Shown: positions 53,109 to 61,784, counted from the stretch's first letter. The stretch is 64,000 bases of DNA from Opitutaceae bacterium (GCA_027482185.1 JAIXWF010000003.1:248001-312000); one strand, 5' to 3'. Translations and numbers: made by a program. The notes: a model not told the origin generated them from the sequence alone.

Positions 53109-55841
53109 TTACCCGAGGGACTTGAGCAGACGCTCGAGTTCCGCGCGTTTCGCCTGCTGTTCGGCGAGCTGCTTGCGGGCGCCTTCGAGCACGGCCGGCG
53201 GGGCCTTGCTCACGAACGCCTGGTTCGCAAGGCGGGACTCGGTGCCGGCGATGTGTTTCGAGATTTGTTCGAGCTCCTTGGCGAGGCGGACCTTCTCGGC
53301 GCCGACGTCGACCGTGGAAGCGAGGTCGAGGTAGACCGTCCCGAGCGGCGTGACGGCGGCGGGGGCGCCGTCGACTTGGTCCCGACGGACGATTTCCGCG
53401 GCGCCGGCCATGCGGACGAGCTTGCTGAGGTTTCCGGCGAGCACGCACCACTCGGCGTCGCCGGTCGTGACGAGGAACTTCACGTCGCGGCGGCTGGCGA
53501 GGTTGTGCTCGGCCTTGAGGGCGCGGGCGATCGAGACGAAGGACTTCAGCTTTTCGACCGCGGCGACGGCGGCGAGATCGAGCACGAGGCCGCGGCTGTG
53601 CGACGACGTCGCGATGTGGGACGCGTTGTCGAGGCGCACGTCCTCGATGAACGTGCCGGCGGCGCCGTAGCCGAGCTGGTGCCACAGTTCCTCGGTGATG
53701 TAGGGGATGAACGGATGCAGCAGCAGCAGGGTCTGCCGCAGCACGAGGTCCTGGATGGCGAGGCAGTTCGCCTTGGTGCCGGGATCCTGGAGCTTCGATT
53801 TCGAAACCTCGACGTACCAGTCGCAGAAATCGTTCCAGAAGAAACCGTACAGGGCCTGGACCGCGGCGCTGAATTCGAAGGCGAAGAAGCAACGGTCGAC
53901 CTCGCGCGTGGTGGCAAGGAGGCGGTCGAGGATGGCGTGGTCGTCGGCGTCGAACTTCGCCGGCTCGACGCGCGCAAGGATCGCCGCGAGGGAGGAATTG
54001 TCGCCGGCGTCGCCGCTCATCTGGCGGAAGCGGCACGCGTTCCAGAGTTTGTTGCAGAAGTTCTTGCCGGACTCGATGCGGTCTTCCTGGAAACGGATGT
54101 CCTGGCCCTGCGGCGCGATCGAAATGATGCCGAAGCGGAGGCCGTCCGCGCCGTATTTCTCGATCAGGTCCAAGGGATCGGGCGAGTTGCCGAGGGACTT
54201 CGACATTTTGCGGCCCTGCTGGTCGCGGATGATGCCGGTGAAATAGACGTGCTTGAACGGAATGCGCCGCTCCAGCGATTCGCCGGGCCGCATGAACTCG
54301 AGGCCGGCCATGATCATGCGCGCGACCCAGAAGAAGATGATGTCCGGGCCCGTCACGAGCGTCGTCGTCGGGTAGAAGTAATCGAGGCCCTGCGCCTTCA
54401 TCTTCGTCTCGTCCGGCCAGCCCATCGTCGCGAAGGGCCAGAGCCACGAGGAGGCCCAGGTGTCGAGGACGTCGTCCTCCTGCACCCAGTTTTCCGGGTC
54501 GGCCGGACCCGCGAGGGAAACGTGCACCTTGGCCGCGTCGGCGAGGTCGGCCTCGGTGAGCTTTTCCTTGTCCAAGCCTTTCCGATACCAGACCGGGATG
54601 CGGTGGCCCCACCAGAGCTGGCGGCTGATGCACCAGTCCTGGATGTTCTCGAGCCAGTGGAGGTAGACTTTGCTCCAGCGCTCGGGGTGGAACTTGATGT
54701 GGCCGTCGCGCACGGCGGCCTTGGCTTCCTCGACTTTCGGGTAACGCAGCCACCACTGCCACGTGAGCCGCGGCTCGATCGGAACGTCGGCGCGTTCGGA
54801 GTAGCCGACGTTGTTGGCGTAGGCTTCCTCGGCGACGAGGGCGCCGCGTTCCTTGAGCAGCTCCGCGGCCTTCTTGCGGCCGGCGAAGCGGTCGAGGCCG
54901 GCGAGATCGGGGCCGGCGAGATCGTTGAGCGTGCCGTTGGCGTTGAGCACGTCGATGATCGGGAGGCGGTGGCGGCCGCCGATCTCGAAGTCGACCTTGT
55001 CGTGCGCGGGCGTGATCTTGAGGGCGCCGGTGCCGAATTCCTTGTCGACGGAGGCGTCGGCGATGATCGGGATTTCCGCCGCCGGCCCGAGGGCGCGGCG
55101 CACCGTTTTGCCGATCCAGCCCGCGTAGCGCGGGTCGTCGGGGTGCACGGCGATGGCTACGTCGCCCGGGATCGTCTCGGGGCGCGTCGTCTTCACTTCC
55201 ACGAAGAGGCCGGGGGCGTCGGTGCGTTCGTAGCGGACGCGGTAGATCGTGCCGTTGACCGGCTTCATGATCACTTCCTCGTCGCTGAGCGCGGTCTGCG
55301 AGACCGGGCACCAGTTCACCATGCGCTTGCCGCGGTAGATGTGGCCCTTGCGGAAAAGGTCGACGAAGACAGTGAGCACCGCCTCCGAGTAATGCGGGTC
55401 CATCGTGAACTGGGTGCGGTCCCAGTCGCACGACGCGCCGAGGCGGCGGAGCTGCTCGAGGATGATGCCGCCCTTCTCGTGGCGCCATTCCCAGACCTTT
55501 TCCAAAAACTTTTCCCGCCCGAAATCGTGCCGCGTTTTCTTCTGCTTGCGCAGCTCGCGCTCCACGACCGTCTGCGTGGCGATGCCGGCGTGGTCGGTGC
55601 CCGGGAGCCACATCGCGGCCTTGCCCTCGAGCCGGGCGCGGCGGACGAGGATGTCCTGGAGCGTGTTGTTGAGCACGTGCCCCATCGTGAGCACACCGGT
55701 GACGTTGGGCGGCGGGATGACGATCGTGTACGGCTCGCGCGCCGGGTCCGGTTTGCCGGCGAAGGCCCGCGCCTCCAGCCAGGCGGCGTACCATTTCTTT
55801 TCCACGTCGCGGGGTTCGTAACTCTTGGTGATCTCGGCCAT
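53109..55841 (-). CDS. valS: valyl-tRNA synthetase
   Basis: Charges tRNA-Val. The 910-residue class I synthetase has P-P-P-N-V-T-G-V-L-T-M-G-H (HIGH-type motif), the editing-domain T-T-R-P-E-T-I-P-G-D, Q-D-W-C-I-S-R-Q-L-W-W-G-H and the K-M-S-K-S loop in G-R-K-M-S-K-S-L-G-N. It ends with the C-terminal coiled coil (K-E-L-E-Q-I-S-K-H-I ... L-E-R-L-L-K). The start is the ATG of M-A-E-I-T-K-S-Y-E-P-R-D-V; the longer frame upstream only translates the family B array. It diverges from glnD. Confidence 0.96.
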   Translation of the reverse strand: MAEITKSYEPRDVEKKWYAAWLEARAFAGKPDPAREPYTIVIPPPNVTGVLTMGHVLNNTLQDILVRRARLEGKAAMWLPGTDHAGIATQTVVERELRKQKKTRHDFGREKFLEKVWEWRHEKGGIILEQLRRLGASCDWDRTQFTMDPHYSEAVLTVFVDLFRKGHIYRGKRMVNWCPVSQTALSDEEVIMKPVNGTIYRVRYERTDAPGLFVEVKTTRPETIPGDVAIAVHPDDPRYAGWIGKTVRRALGPAAEIPIIADASVDKEFGTGALKITPAHDKVDFEIGGRHRLPIIDVLNANGTLNDLAGPDLAGLDRFAGRKKAAELLKERGALVAEEAYANNVGYSERADVPIEPRLTWQWWLRYPKVEEAKAAVRDGHIKFHPERWSKVYLHWLENIQDWCISRQLWWGHRIPVWYRKGLDKEKLTEADLADAAKVHVSLAGPADPENWVQEDDVLDTWASSWLWPFATMGWPDETKMKAQGLDYFYPTTTLVTGPDIIFFWVARMIMAGLEFMRPGESLERRIPFKHVYFTGIIRDQQGRKMSKSLGNSPDPLDLIEKYGADGLRFGIISIAPQGQDIRFQEDRIESGKNFCNKLWNACRFRQMSGDAGDNSSLAAILARVEPAKFDADDHAILDRLLATTREVDRCFFAFEFSAAVQALYGFFWNDFCDWYVEVSKSKLQDPGTKANCLAIQDLVLRQTLLLLHPFIPYITEELWHQLGYGAAGTFIEDVRLDNASHIATSSHSRGLVLDLAAVAAVEKLKSFVSIARALKAEHNLASRRDVKFLVTTGDAEWCVLAGNLSKLVRMAGAAEIVRRDQVDGAPAAVTPLGTVYLDLASTVDVGAEKVRLAKELEQISKHIAGTESRLANQAFVSKAPPAVLEGARKQLAEQQAKRAELERLLKSLG

Positions 55842-55926
55842 CGATGGGTGCGGGTTGTGAACCGCGGAGAAAACCCCGCGCCGCAGGGCGAGGCAAGTGT
55901 TACCTTCCCGCCGCGCGGCGCGGCGG

Positions 55927-56035
55927 GAGTTCGGAGTTCGGAGTTTGGAGTTTGGGGTTCGGGGTTCGGGGTTTGGAGTTGGCGGGAACGGATCAAGGTT
56001 CTGGGTTTTGAGTTTTGGGTTTTGAGTTCGAGCTG
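55927..56035. repeat. family B heptad arrays, long direct run
   Basis: Seven to eight units G-G-A-G-T-T-C/T and G-G-G-G-T-T-C/T (55927-55981), a 17-base interruption, then G-T-T-C-T-G-G, G-T-T-T-T-G-A, G-T-T-T-T-G-G, G-T-T-T-T-G-A (about 55998-56030). All units are in the same orientation. It lies in the 293-base divergent gap between valS and glnD, together with the family C copy at 56053. This is the only divergent gap with long arrays. Confidence 0.85.
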
Positions 56036-56052
56036 TCCCGGGGATTGAACTC

Positions 56053-56096
56053 TCCGGTCTCCGGTTTCCGGATTCCGGTCTTGGCCGTTTCCGGCT
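56053..56096 (+). repeat. family C heptad array, left of glnD
   Basis: Units T-C-C-G-G-T-C, T-C-C-G-G-T-T, T-C-C-G-G-A-T, then a decaying tail. The first 26 bases (56053-56078) match the reverse complement of 58956-58981 at 25 of 26 positions. The first 18 (TCCGGTCTCCGGTTTCCG) also recur exactly at 61453-61470. Confidence 0.85.
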
Positions 56097-56134
56097 TTGC
56101 GCCGCCGCCCGTTTGCCTTTCACTGACCCTCCGC

Positions 56135-58948
56135 ATGCCCGCCCACATCCCAGTCCGCGCCGCCGAACGGCTCACGTTCACCGGCGATGTCCCCGTCGCC
56201 GCCCGGCTGGCGGCCTGCAAGGACTTCCTGAAGGCGGAAATGGCCGGGTTGCGCGAGCGCCACAAATCCGGCACGCCGGGCCTGACGATCTGCCACCAGC
56301 GCGCCGAGATCATCGACTGCCTGCTGCGCCATCTCTTCGACTACGCCGTCGCGGCCTATTTCCGCCGGACCGGCGCCGCGCCCGTGCCCGTCGCCATCGT
56401 GGCCCTCGGCGGCTACGGCCGCGGCGAGCTCTCACCGTGGAGCGACGTCGACATCATGTTCCTGTTTCCGACCAAGACGAAGCCCGCCGAGGCCAAGCCG
56501 CTCCAGGAACACCTGACCAACGAGATCCTCTACATCCTCTGGGACTGCGGCCTGAAGGTCGGCCACTCCACGCGCACGATCGACGACGCCTTCGCCGAGG
56601 CGCGCAAGGAGGTCCAGACCAAGACCGCGTTGCTCGAGGCCCGCCGCGTCGCCGGCTCGGAGAAACTCTACGACACGTTCTCCCAGGCCTACCGCAGCTA
56701 CTACATTTCCGAGAACCCCAAGGACTACATCGCCGTCCGCCTCGACGACCAGGTCAACCGGCGTTCGAAGTACGCCAACACCGTCTTCAACCAGGAACCC
56801 GACATCAAGAACGGCGTCGGCGGCCTGCGCGATTACCAGAACGCCGTCTGGATGGCCCGGGTGAAGCTCGACCTCGTCTCGATCAACGAACTCGCCGCGC
56901 AGAACTACGTGCGCGCCGAGGACCTCGTCGCCTTCCGCCGCGCCTACGATTTCCTGCTCCGCGTGCGCAACGAGCTCCATTTCATGAGCGCCCGCGCCAC
57001 GGATGTCATGAGCCTCGATCTGCAGCCCCGGATCGCGGAAAATCTCGGCTATACCGAAAAGGAAATGCTCCCGCGCGTGGAGCATTTCATGCAGGACTAC
57101 TACCGCGCGGCGCAGACCATTTTCCGCGTTTCCAAACTGGTCGAGGACCGCCTCGCCCTGAGCATCGGCCGCAACAGCAACGGCGACAAACGTTCCTTCC
57201 GCGAGGCCCTGCGCGCCTCCCGCTTCACCCGCGCCAAGCGCATCGACGGCTTCATCCTCCGCGGCCGCGAGCTCGCCGCCGAAAAGCCCGAGGTCTTCCG
57301 CGAGGACCCCGTCCGCCTCATCCGCGTCTTCCGCCACCTCCAGACGCTCGACGCCACCCTCGATTTCCACCTCGCCGAGCTCGTCCGCACTTCCCTCGCC
57401 CTGCTCACGCGCGAAGTCGCGCATTCGCCCGACGCCAGCGTTTCCTTCCGCGCCATTCTGTCGGAACGCGGCGCCGTGCACCCGATGCTCGCCAAGATGC
57501 ACGAGCTCGGCGTGCTCGGGAAATTCATCCCGGAGTTCGACGGCCTCACCTGCCTCGTCCAGCACGAGTACTACCACCGCTACACGGCCGACGTGCACAC
57601 GTTGTCCGCGATCCGCGAACTGGACCGCATCTTCACGGAAGCCGAACCCATCACCCTGAAGTACCGGGCCGCCCTCCACGAGTCGGCCGACCCTACCCTG
57701 CTGTACCTCACGCTGTTGCTCCACGACATCGGCAAAGCCGAAGGCATCAGCGGCCATTCCGAGAGCGGCGTCCGGATCGCCGCGCCCATCCTCGAACGCT
57801 TCGGCGTGCCCCCCGCAGGCCGGGAGTTGGTGCTATTCGTTATCAAAAATCATCTCGCGATGGCACGATTCTGGCAGAAGCGGGATGTCGATGATCCCAA
57901 TACGGCCACTGCCTTTGCGGAACTGGTCGGCGATGCCGACCGGCTCAGGCACCTTTACGTCCACACGTTCTGCGACGCACGCGGCACCGCGGCGGATCTT
58001 TGGAACAGCTACAAGGATACGTTGCACACCACGCTTTTCCGCTCCACTTTCGAGCGGCTGAAACATGGCGCGGCTCTTGATGCCAGCCTTCAGGAAAAGA
58101 AACAAATGACCCAACAGGAACTGATCGCCAAAACCATCCCGGGAATCAGCGCGGACGAAATCAACGCCCATTTCAGTCTGCTGCCCGATCGGTATTTCAT
58201 CCACACGGATACCGACGAGATCGCGCTGCACATCCAGATGGTCAATCGGCTGCTCCGGTCGATCACGACCGCCGACTCCGTCGGTTCCCTCCGCCCCATC
58301 ATCGAATGGAAGGACGACCTGAACCGGTCTTTGACCGTGGTCAACGTCGTCACCTGGGACCGCGCCGGTCTGTTCTACAAACTCGCCGGCGCCTTCAGCG
58401 TCGCCGGTCTCAGCATCCTTGGGTCCAAGGTCATTTCCCGCACCGACCACATCGCGATCGACACCTTCTACGTCGTCGAACCCGGCCGCGGTCCCGTGCA
58501 GAGCGCCAGCGCGCAGGAGAAATTTGCCAAGACGATCGAGGAAGCGCTCGTCGCCAACCGCGACCTGCTGCCCGACATCCTCGCCCAAGCGAAGAAGATC
58601 GCCGCCACGCGCTACCTGTCCGCCGCTTCCGGCGAGACGCTGCACAGTTCCTTCCCTCCGACGGTCGACGTGTACCACGAGCTCTCGATGGAGCGCACGA
58701 TCATCGAGATCCAGGCCCGCGACCAGATCGGCCTGCTGTACCGTCTCGCGAAGGCGATCAGCGACCACAATTTCGACATCACCTTCGCCCGCATCGGCAC
58801 CGAGCGCGGCGTGGCGATCGACACCTTCTACATCGAGAGCGCCAACCACGAAGCCGTGGAAGGCACCGACCGCCTCGTCGCCCTGCGCGACGCCCTCAAC
58901 GCCGTGATCGCCCCCGCCCCCGTGGTCGCGCCGGTGGCGGCGAAGTGA
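56135..58948 (+). CDS. glnD: [protein-PII] uridylyltransferase/uridylyl-removing enzyme
   Basis: Bifunctional sensor of glutamine that adds UMP to PII and removes it, controlling nitrogen metabolism. The 937-residue protein has the nucleotidyltransferase motif G-G-Y-G-R-G-E-L-S-P-W-S-D-V-D (about 91-105), a GlnE/GlnD linker, the HD hydrolase motif L-L-L-H-D-I-G-K-A-E-G and two C-terminal ACT domains (V-V-N-V-V-T-W-D-R-A-G-L; I-E-I-Q-A-R-D-Q-I-G-L). It is slightly longer than the E. coli protein (890). The start is the ATG of M-P-A-H-I-P-V; an upstream in-frame start would translate repeat DNA. No PII or glutamine-synthetase gene is beside it. Confidence 0.95.
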   Translation: MPAHIPVRAAERLTFTGDVPVAARLAACKDFLKAEMAGLRERHKSGTPGLTICHQRAEIIDCLLRHLFDYAVAAYFRRTGAAPVPVAIVALGGYGRGELSPWSDVDIMFLFPTKTKPAEAKPLQEHLTNEILYILWDCGLKVGHSTRTIDDAFAEARKEVQTKTALLEARRVAGSEKLYDTFSQAYRSYYISENPKDYIAVRLDDQVNRRSKYANTVFNQEPDIKNGVGGLRDYQNAVWMARVKLDLVSINELAAQNYVRAEDLVAFRRAYDFLLRVRNELHFMSARATDVMSLDLQPRIAENLGYTEKEMLPRVEHFMQDYYRAAQTIFRVSKLVEDRLALSIGRNSNGDKRSFREALRASRFTRAKRIDGFILRGRELAAEKPEVFREDPVRLIRVFRHLQTLDATLDFHLAELVRTSLALLTREVAHSPDASVSFRAILSERGAVHPMLAKMHELGVLGKFIPEFDGLTCLVQHEYYHRYTADVHTLSAIRELDRIFTEAEPITLKYRAALHESADPTLLYLTLLLHDIGKAEGISGHSESGVRIAAPILERFGVPPAGRELVLFVIKNHLAMARFWQKRDVDDPNTATAFAELVGDADRLRHLYVHTFCDARGTAADLWNSYKDTLHTTLFRSTFERLKHGAALDASLQEKKQMTQQELIAKTIPGISADEINAHFSLLPDRYFIHTDTDEIALHIQMVNRLLRSITTADSVGSLRPIIEWKDDLNRSLTVVNVVTWDRAGLFYKLAGAFSVAGLSILGSKVISRTDHIAIDTFYVVEPGRGPVQSASAQEKFAKTIEEALVANRDLLPDILAQAKKIAATRYLSAASGETLHSSFPPTVDVYHELSMERTIIEIQARDQIGLLYRLAKAISDHNFDITFARIGTERGVAIDTFYIESANHEAVEGTDRLVALRDALNAVIAPAPVVAPVAAK

Positions 58949-58955
58949 TTGGATA

Positions 58956-58987
58956 CCGGAATTCGGAAACCGGAGACCGGACTCGGA
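58956..58987 (-). repeat. family C heptad array, right of glnD (inverted)
   Basis: On the minus strand: T-C-C-G-G-T-C, T-C-C-G-G-T-T, T-C-C-G-A-A-T, T-C-C-G-G. It starts eight bases after the glnD stop. It is the inverted, nearly identical partner of 56053-56078, and also faces the plus-oriented array at 59505 across the four-helix-bundle gene. Confidence 0.85.
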
Positions 58988-59099
58988 CCTCGTGCGCCCA
59001 AGTTCGGCTGGATGCGGCGGGCGCTTAATCGGCCCACTTGAATCGGGGTAACGCGGGAGTTGCGAACCGGTCACGACATGCCGGCAGAATCGCGGCCCT

Positions 59100-59459
59100 A
59101 TGTTCCGCGACACCTTCAAATTGCGGACCAAGGCGTTCGCCGTGGCCGTCGTGAAACTGGTCGAAGGGCTGCCGGCGGACCCTATCGCCCGAACCCTTGG
59201 CCTACAGTTGCTCCGTTCCGGCACATCCGTGGCGGCCAATTTCCGCGCCGCGGTCCGGGGCCGATCCTCGGCCGAGTTCGCCGCCAAAATGGGAATCGTG
59301 GAGGAGGAATGCGACGAAGCGCTTTTTTGGATCGAGCTGCTGGTGGAATCGGGGCGAGTCACCCCGCTCCGCGCCGCTCCGTTGCTCGCCGAGGGCCACG
59401 AAATTCTCGCAATCACTGTCGCCTCCATCAAAACGGCCCGGCGTGGCCTCCAGCGCTGA
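59100..59459 (+). CDS. four-helix-bundle protein (23S rRNA intervening-sequence protein family)
   Basis: A 119-residue all-helical protein of the family named after proteins encoded in 23S rRNA intervening sequences (TIGR02436 type; related in fold to the Avd accessory proteins of diversity-generating retroelements). Typical features: F-K-L-R-T-K-A-F-A-V-A-V-V-K-L-V-E at the N-terminus, Q-L-L-R-S-G-T-S-V-A-A-N-F-R-A-A near 45-60, and A-K-M-G-I-V-E-E-E-C-D-E-A-L-F-W-I-E-L-L in helix 3. No rRNA gene or reverse transcriptase is nearby. It lies between family C arrays in inverted orientation, and its 3' end overlaps the next coding frame. Function unknown. Confidence 0.9.
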   Translation: MFRDTFKLRTKAFAVAVVKLVEGLPADPIARTLGLQLLRSGTSVAANFRAAVRGRSSAEFAAKMGIVEEECDEALFWIELLVESGRVTPLRAAPLLAEGHEILAITVASIKTARRGLQR

Positions 59460-61257
59460 CAGCTCCGATTCGCCTTCGAACCATTCCGGCTCCGCCCGCG
59501 TCGACTCCGGTCTCCGGTCCCCGGTCTCCGCTCCACCGTCTCCGGTTTCCGGTTTCCGCACTCCGGTTTCCGAAACGTCATCCGAGGTTCTCTACTTCCT
59601 CGCCGCCCTCGCCACGCGCACCGAGGACCCGCGCGCGGCCCTGCGGCAGATGCTCGACCGCTTCGTCGCCCATTTCAAAGCCGACGCCGGCTCCATCGCC
59701 CTCCTCAGCCCCGACACCGGCCGCCTCGAGACCGAGGTCCAATCCGGCGAGGGCAACGACTCCTTCTCCCACGGCCTGAAACTCGGCCACGGCATCACCG
59801 GCTGGTGCGTGCTCAACCGCCGCCCGCTCCTCGTCGCCGACGTCACCTTCGAACCGCGCTACATCGCCGTCCGCGCCTCAGCCCGCTGCGAGATGGCCTC
59901 GCCCATGCAGGACGGCGACCAGATCGTCGGCGTCATCGATCTCGAGAGCGACCGCGTCGGCGGCTTCACCCCCGCCGATCTCCGGCAACTCGAGCTCTTC
60001 GCCGCCGAAGCCGCGCGCGTCCTGCAACGCCTCTGGCAACTCGGCCACCTGCGCTCCAAAGCGCGCCAGCTCGAATCCCTCATCACCGCCGGCCAATCGC
60101 TCGTCACCAAGCTCGAGCAGCAGGATCTCTTCGACACGCTCACCCACGAGGCCCGCCACACGCTCCAGGCCCGCGCCTGCGCGCTCTACCTGCACCAGCC
60201 GTCCAAGGGCACCGTCCGCTGCGCCTCCTTCGCCAACGCCGCCGCCGCCAAGCCGCCCGCCGGCGAGTTGCCGATGGATTCGTGCCTCGTCGCCGCCGCC
60301 ATCCACACGCGCCGGCAGGTCGCGTTTCCCGACATCCAGTCGCCGGAGTACCGCGAGCTCCTCGATCTCCCCGCCGACCCCACGCTCCGCTCCGTCCTCG
60401 TCGCCCCCATGCTCTTCGAGGGCGAGGTCCTCGGCGTCGTCGCCGTCTTCACCGACCGCCTCCACCGTTTCGACAACGACGAGAAACGCCTCTGCGCCGC
60501 CCTCGCCAGCCTCGCCGCCGTCGCGCTGCAAAACGCCCGCCTCTACGCGCGCGTGTTCCAGAGCGAGGACGTCCTCCGCAAAAACGAACGCCTCACCACC
60601 CTCGGCCTGCTCGCCGCCGAGATCGCCCACGAGATCCGCAATCCCCTCACCGTGCTCAAGCTCCTGCACGGCGGCCTCGGCGTCGATTTCGCGGAGGGCG
60701 ATCCGCGCCGCACCGACATGCGCGTCATCGGCGAGAAACTCGACCAGCTCGAATCCATCGTCACCCGCGTCCTCAGCTTCGCGAAAGCGCCGTCGAGCCT
60801 CCACTCGCGCTGGTCGGTCAACGATATCGTCGAGGACACCCTCGTCCTCGTCCGCCTCAAGCTCGCGCAAAGTAAGGTCAACGTGCGCGTCGAAGCCGGC
60901 CCGCGCCCGCTCTTTGTCGACGCCCACAAAGGCCAGATCCAGCAGGTCCTGCTCAACCTCCTGATCAACGCCACCCACGCCATGCCCGACGGCGGCACGA
61001 TCACGATCCGCCTCGGCGCGGAGGACCGTCCCGGCGGCCACTTCCTCCTCGTCGACATCGCCGACACCGGCACCGGCGTCGCCGAAGCCATCCGCGAACG
61101 CATCTTCGATTCGTTCCTCTCCGGCCGCCCCGACGGCACCGGCCTCGGCCTCGCCATCGCAAAACGCATTCTGATCAGCCACCACGGCGACATCACCCTC
61201 CTGCAAACAAGCAGCGCCGGCACCACGATGCGCATCAGCCTCCCCCTCGCGAAATAG
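59443..61257 (+). CDS. GAF-domain sensor histidine kinase with repeat-encoded N-terminus
   Basis: A soluble kinase of about 604 residues. Two GAF domains: about 45-205 (A-D-A-G-S-I-A-L-L-S-P ... G-W-C-V-L-N-R-R-P-L) and about 215-365 (A-C-A-L-Y-L-H-Q ... V-L-V-A-P-M-L-F). HisKA with phospho-acceptor in E-I-A-H-E-I-R-N-P-L, HATPase with N-A-T-H-A-M-P, D-T-G-T-G-V and G-T-G-L-G-L. No receiver domain or membrane helix. No ATG lies between the upstream gene and the first GAF domain; the nearest in-frame start is GTG 59443, overlapping the four-helix-bundle gene by 17 bases. Residues about 20-45 are then encoded by the family C array, which suggests that the original start was displaced. Confidence 0.82.
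   Translation: MASSADSSDSPSNHSGSARVDSGLRSPVSAPPSPVSGFRTPVSETSSEVLYFLAALATRTEDPRAALRQMLDRFVAHFKADAGSIALLSPDTGRLETEVQSGEGNDSFSHGLKLGHGITGWCVLNRRPLLVADVTFEPRYIAVRASARCEMASPMQDGDQIVGVIDLESDRVGGFTPADLRQLELFAAEAARVLQRLWQLGHLRSKARQLESLITAGQSLVTKLEQQDLFDTLTHEARHTLQARACALYLHQPSKGTVRCASFANAAAAKPPAGELPMDSCLVAAAIHTRRQVAFPDIQSPEYRELLDLPADPTLRSVLVAPMLFEGEVLGVVAVFTDRLHRFDNDEKRLCAALASLAAVALQNARLYARVFQSEDVLRKNERLTTLGLLAAEIAHEIRNPLTVLKLLHGGLGVDFAEGDPRRTDMRVIGEKLDQLESIVTRVLSFAKAPSSLHSRWSVNDIVEDTLVLVRLKLAQSKVNVRVEAGPRPLFVDAHKGQIQQVLLNLLINATHAMPDGGTITIRLGAEDRPGGHFLLVDIADTGTGVAEAIRERIFDSFLSGRPDGTGLGLAIAKRILISHHGDITLLQTSSAGTTMRISLPLAK
59505..59575 (+). repeat. family C heptad array, translated
   Basis: About ten degenerate units of the type T-C-C-G-G-T-C, T-C-C-G-G-T-C, C-C-C-G-G-T-C, T-C-C-G-C-T-C, T-C-C-G-G-T-T. 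In frame with the GAF kinase it codes G-L-R-S-P-V-S-A-P-P-S-P-V-S-G-F-R-T-P-V. It faces the minus-oriented array at 58956 across the four-helix-bundle gene and shares a 14-base exact match (GTCTCCGGTTTCCG) with it in inverted orientation. Confidence 0.8.
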
Positions 61258-61267
61258 GGCTCCGCCC

Positions 61268-61388
61268 GGATTTCGGGTCTCGGGTTTAGGCTCTCGGGTC
61301 CCGGATTTTGAGTTTTGGGTTTTGAGTCTCGGAGCCGGGAGATGGGAGTTTTGGAGTTTGGAGTTTGGAGTTTGGAGTTTGGAGTTCC
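61268..61388 (+). repeat. family B heptad arrays, long run behind the GAF kinase
   Basis: First block, about 61271-61332: units such as T-T-T-C-G-G-G, T-C-T-C-G-G-G, T-T-T-T-G-A-G, T-T-T-T-G-G-G. Second block, 61346-61386: five nearly perfect units A-G-T-T-T-G-G. It begins ten bases after the kinase stop. An inverted counterpart lies at 61857-61938, on the other side of the small membrane-protein gene. Confidence 0.85.
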
Positions 61389-61426
61389 ACTTTCAGGTTT
61401 TCTCCGCCCCGGGCCTCGCGAATTCC

Positions 61427-61560
61427 GATTTCCCAATTTCCGTTCTTCCAATTCCGGTCTCCGGTTTCCGCACTCCGGTTTTATCAGTTCCCGTTTTCCA
61501 ATTTTCGCCTTCCGCCTTCCGCCTTTCGCCTTTTTCCCCTTTCCCGATTTTCCGATTTCC
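61427..61560 (+). repeat. family C heptad array, long pyrimidine-rich run before a start codon
   Basis: About eighteen degenerate 7-base units (for example T-C-C-G-A-T-T, T-C-C-A-A-T-T, C-C-G-G-T-C-T, C-C-G-G-T-T-T, T-T-C-C-G-C-C) run almost to the ATG at 61562. It contains the exact 18-mer shared with 56053 (at 61453-61470). The strand is almost free of purine runs, so the leader of the downstream gene has no possible Shine-Dalgarno. Confidence 0.85.
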
Positions 61561-61561
61561 G

Positions 61562-61774
61562 ATGTCTTCCGATCCCGCCCACGTCGCCCGCGAACGCGAG
61601 AAACTCCGCCGCACCGTCCTGATTTTGGCGCCGGTGCTGATCGTGGGCGGCATCGCGATTTTGCTCTTCCTCGAACGCATGCCGCTCCCTCTGCGGCTGC
61701 TCACCGGCTTCGGCGACATCGTCGTCGGCCTCGTGCTGCTCGTGCTGCTGAAACAGAAGTATTTCGAGAAGTAG
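61562..61774 (+). CDS. small two-helix membrane protein
   Basis: A 70-residue protein: a charged N-terminus (S-S-D-P-A-H-V-A-R-E-R-E-K-L-R-R), then two hydrophobic helices at about 19-37 and 43-63, ending L-L-K-Q-K-Y-F-E-K. No family recognised. It is bracketed by inverted family B arrays (61268 and 61857) and preceded directly by a family C run. Codon use and helix pattern support a real gene. Confidence 0.7.
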   Translation: MSSDPAHVAREREKLRRTVLILAPVLIVGGIAILLFLERMPLPLRLLTGFGDIVVGLVLLVLLKQKYFEK

Positions 61775-61784
61775 GAGGAAGCGT

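Noticed and set aside
56015-56134. Longer glnD and valS starts that run into the arrays
   Set aside because: Both extensions only translate repeat DNA; the conserved family N-termini begin at the ATGs chosen.
58956-59579. A diversity-generating retroelement around the Avd-like four-helix-bundle gene
   Set aside because: No reverse transcriptase, no template/variable repeat pair and no C-type-lectin target gene are nearby.
61315-61774. Reading frames through the heptad arrays that give 7-residue peptide repeats such as F-G-V-W-S-L-E
   Set aside because: A 7-base unit always yields a 7-residue peptide period (21 bases), so the peptide pattern follows from the DNA repeat and is no evidence for a protein.
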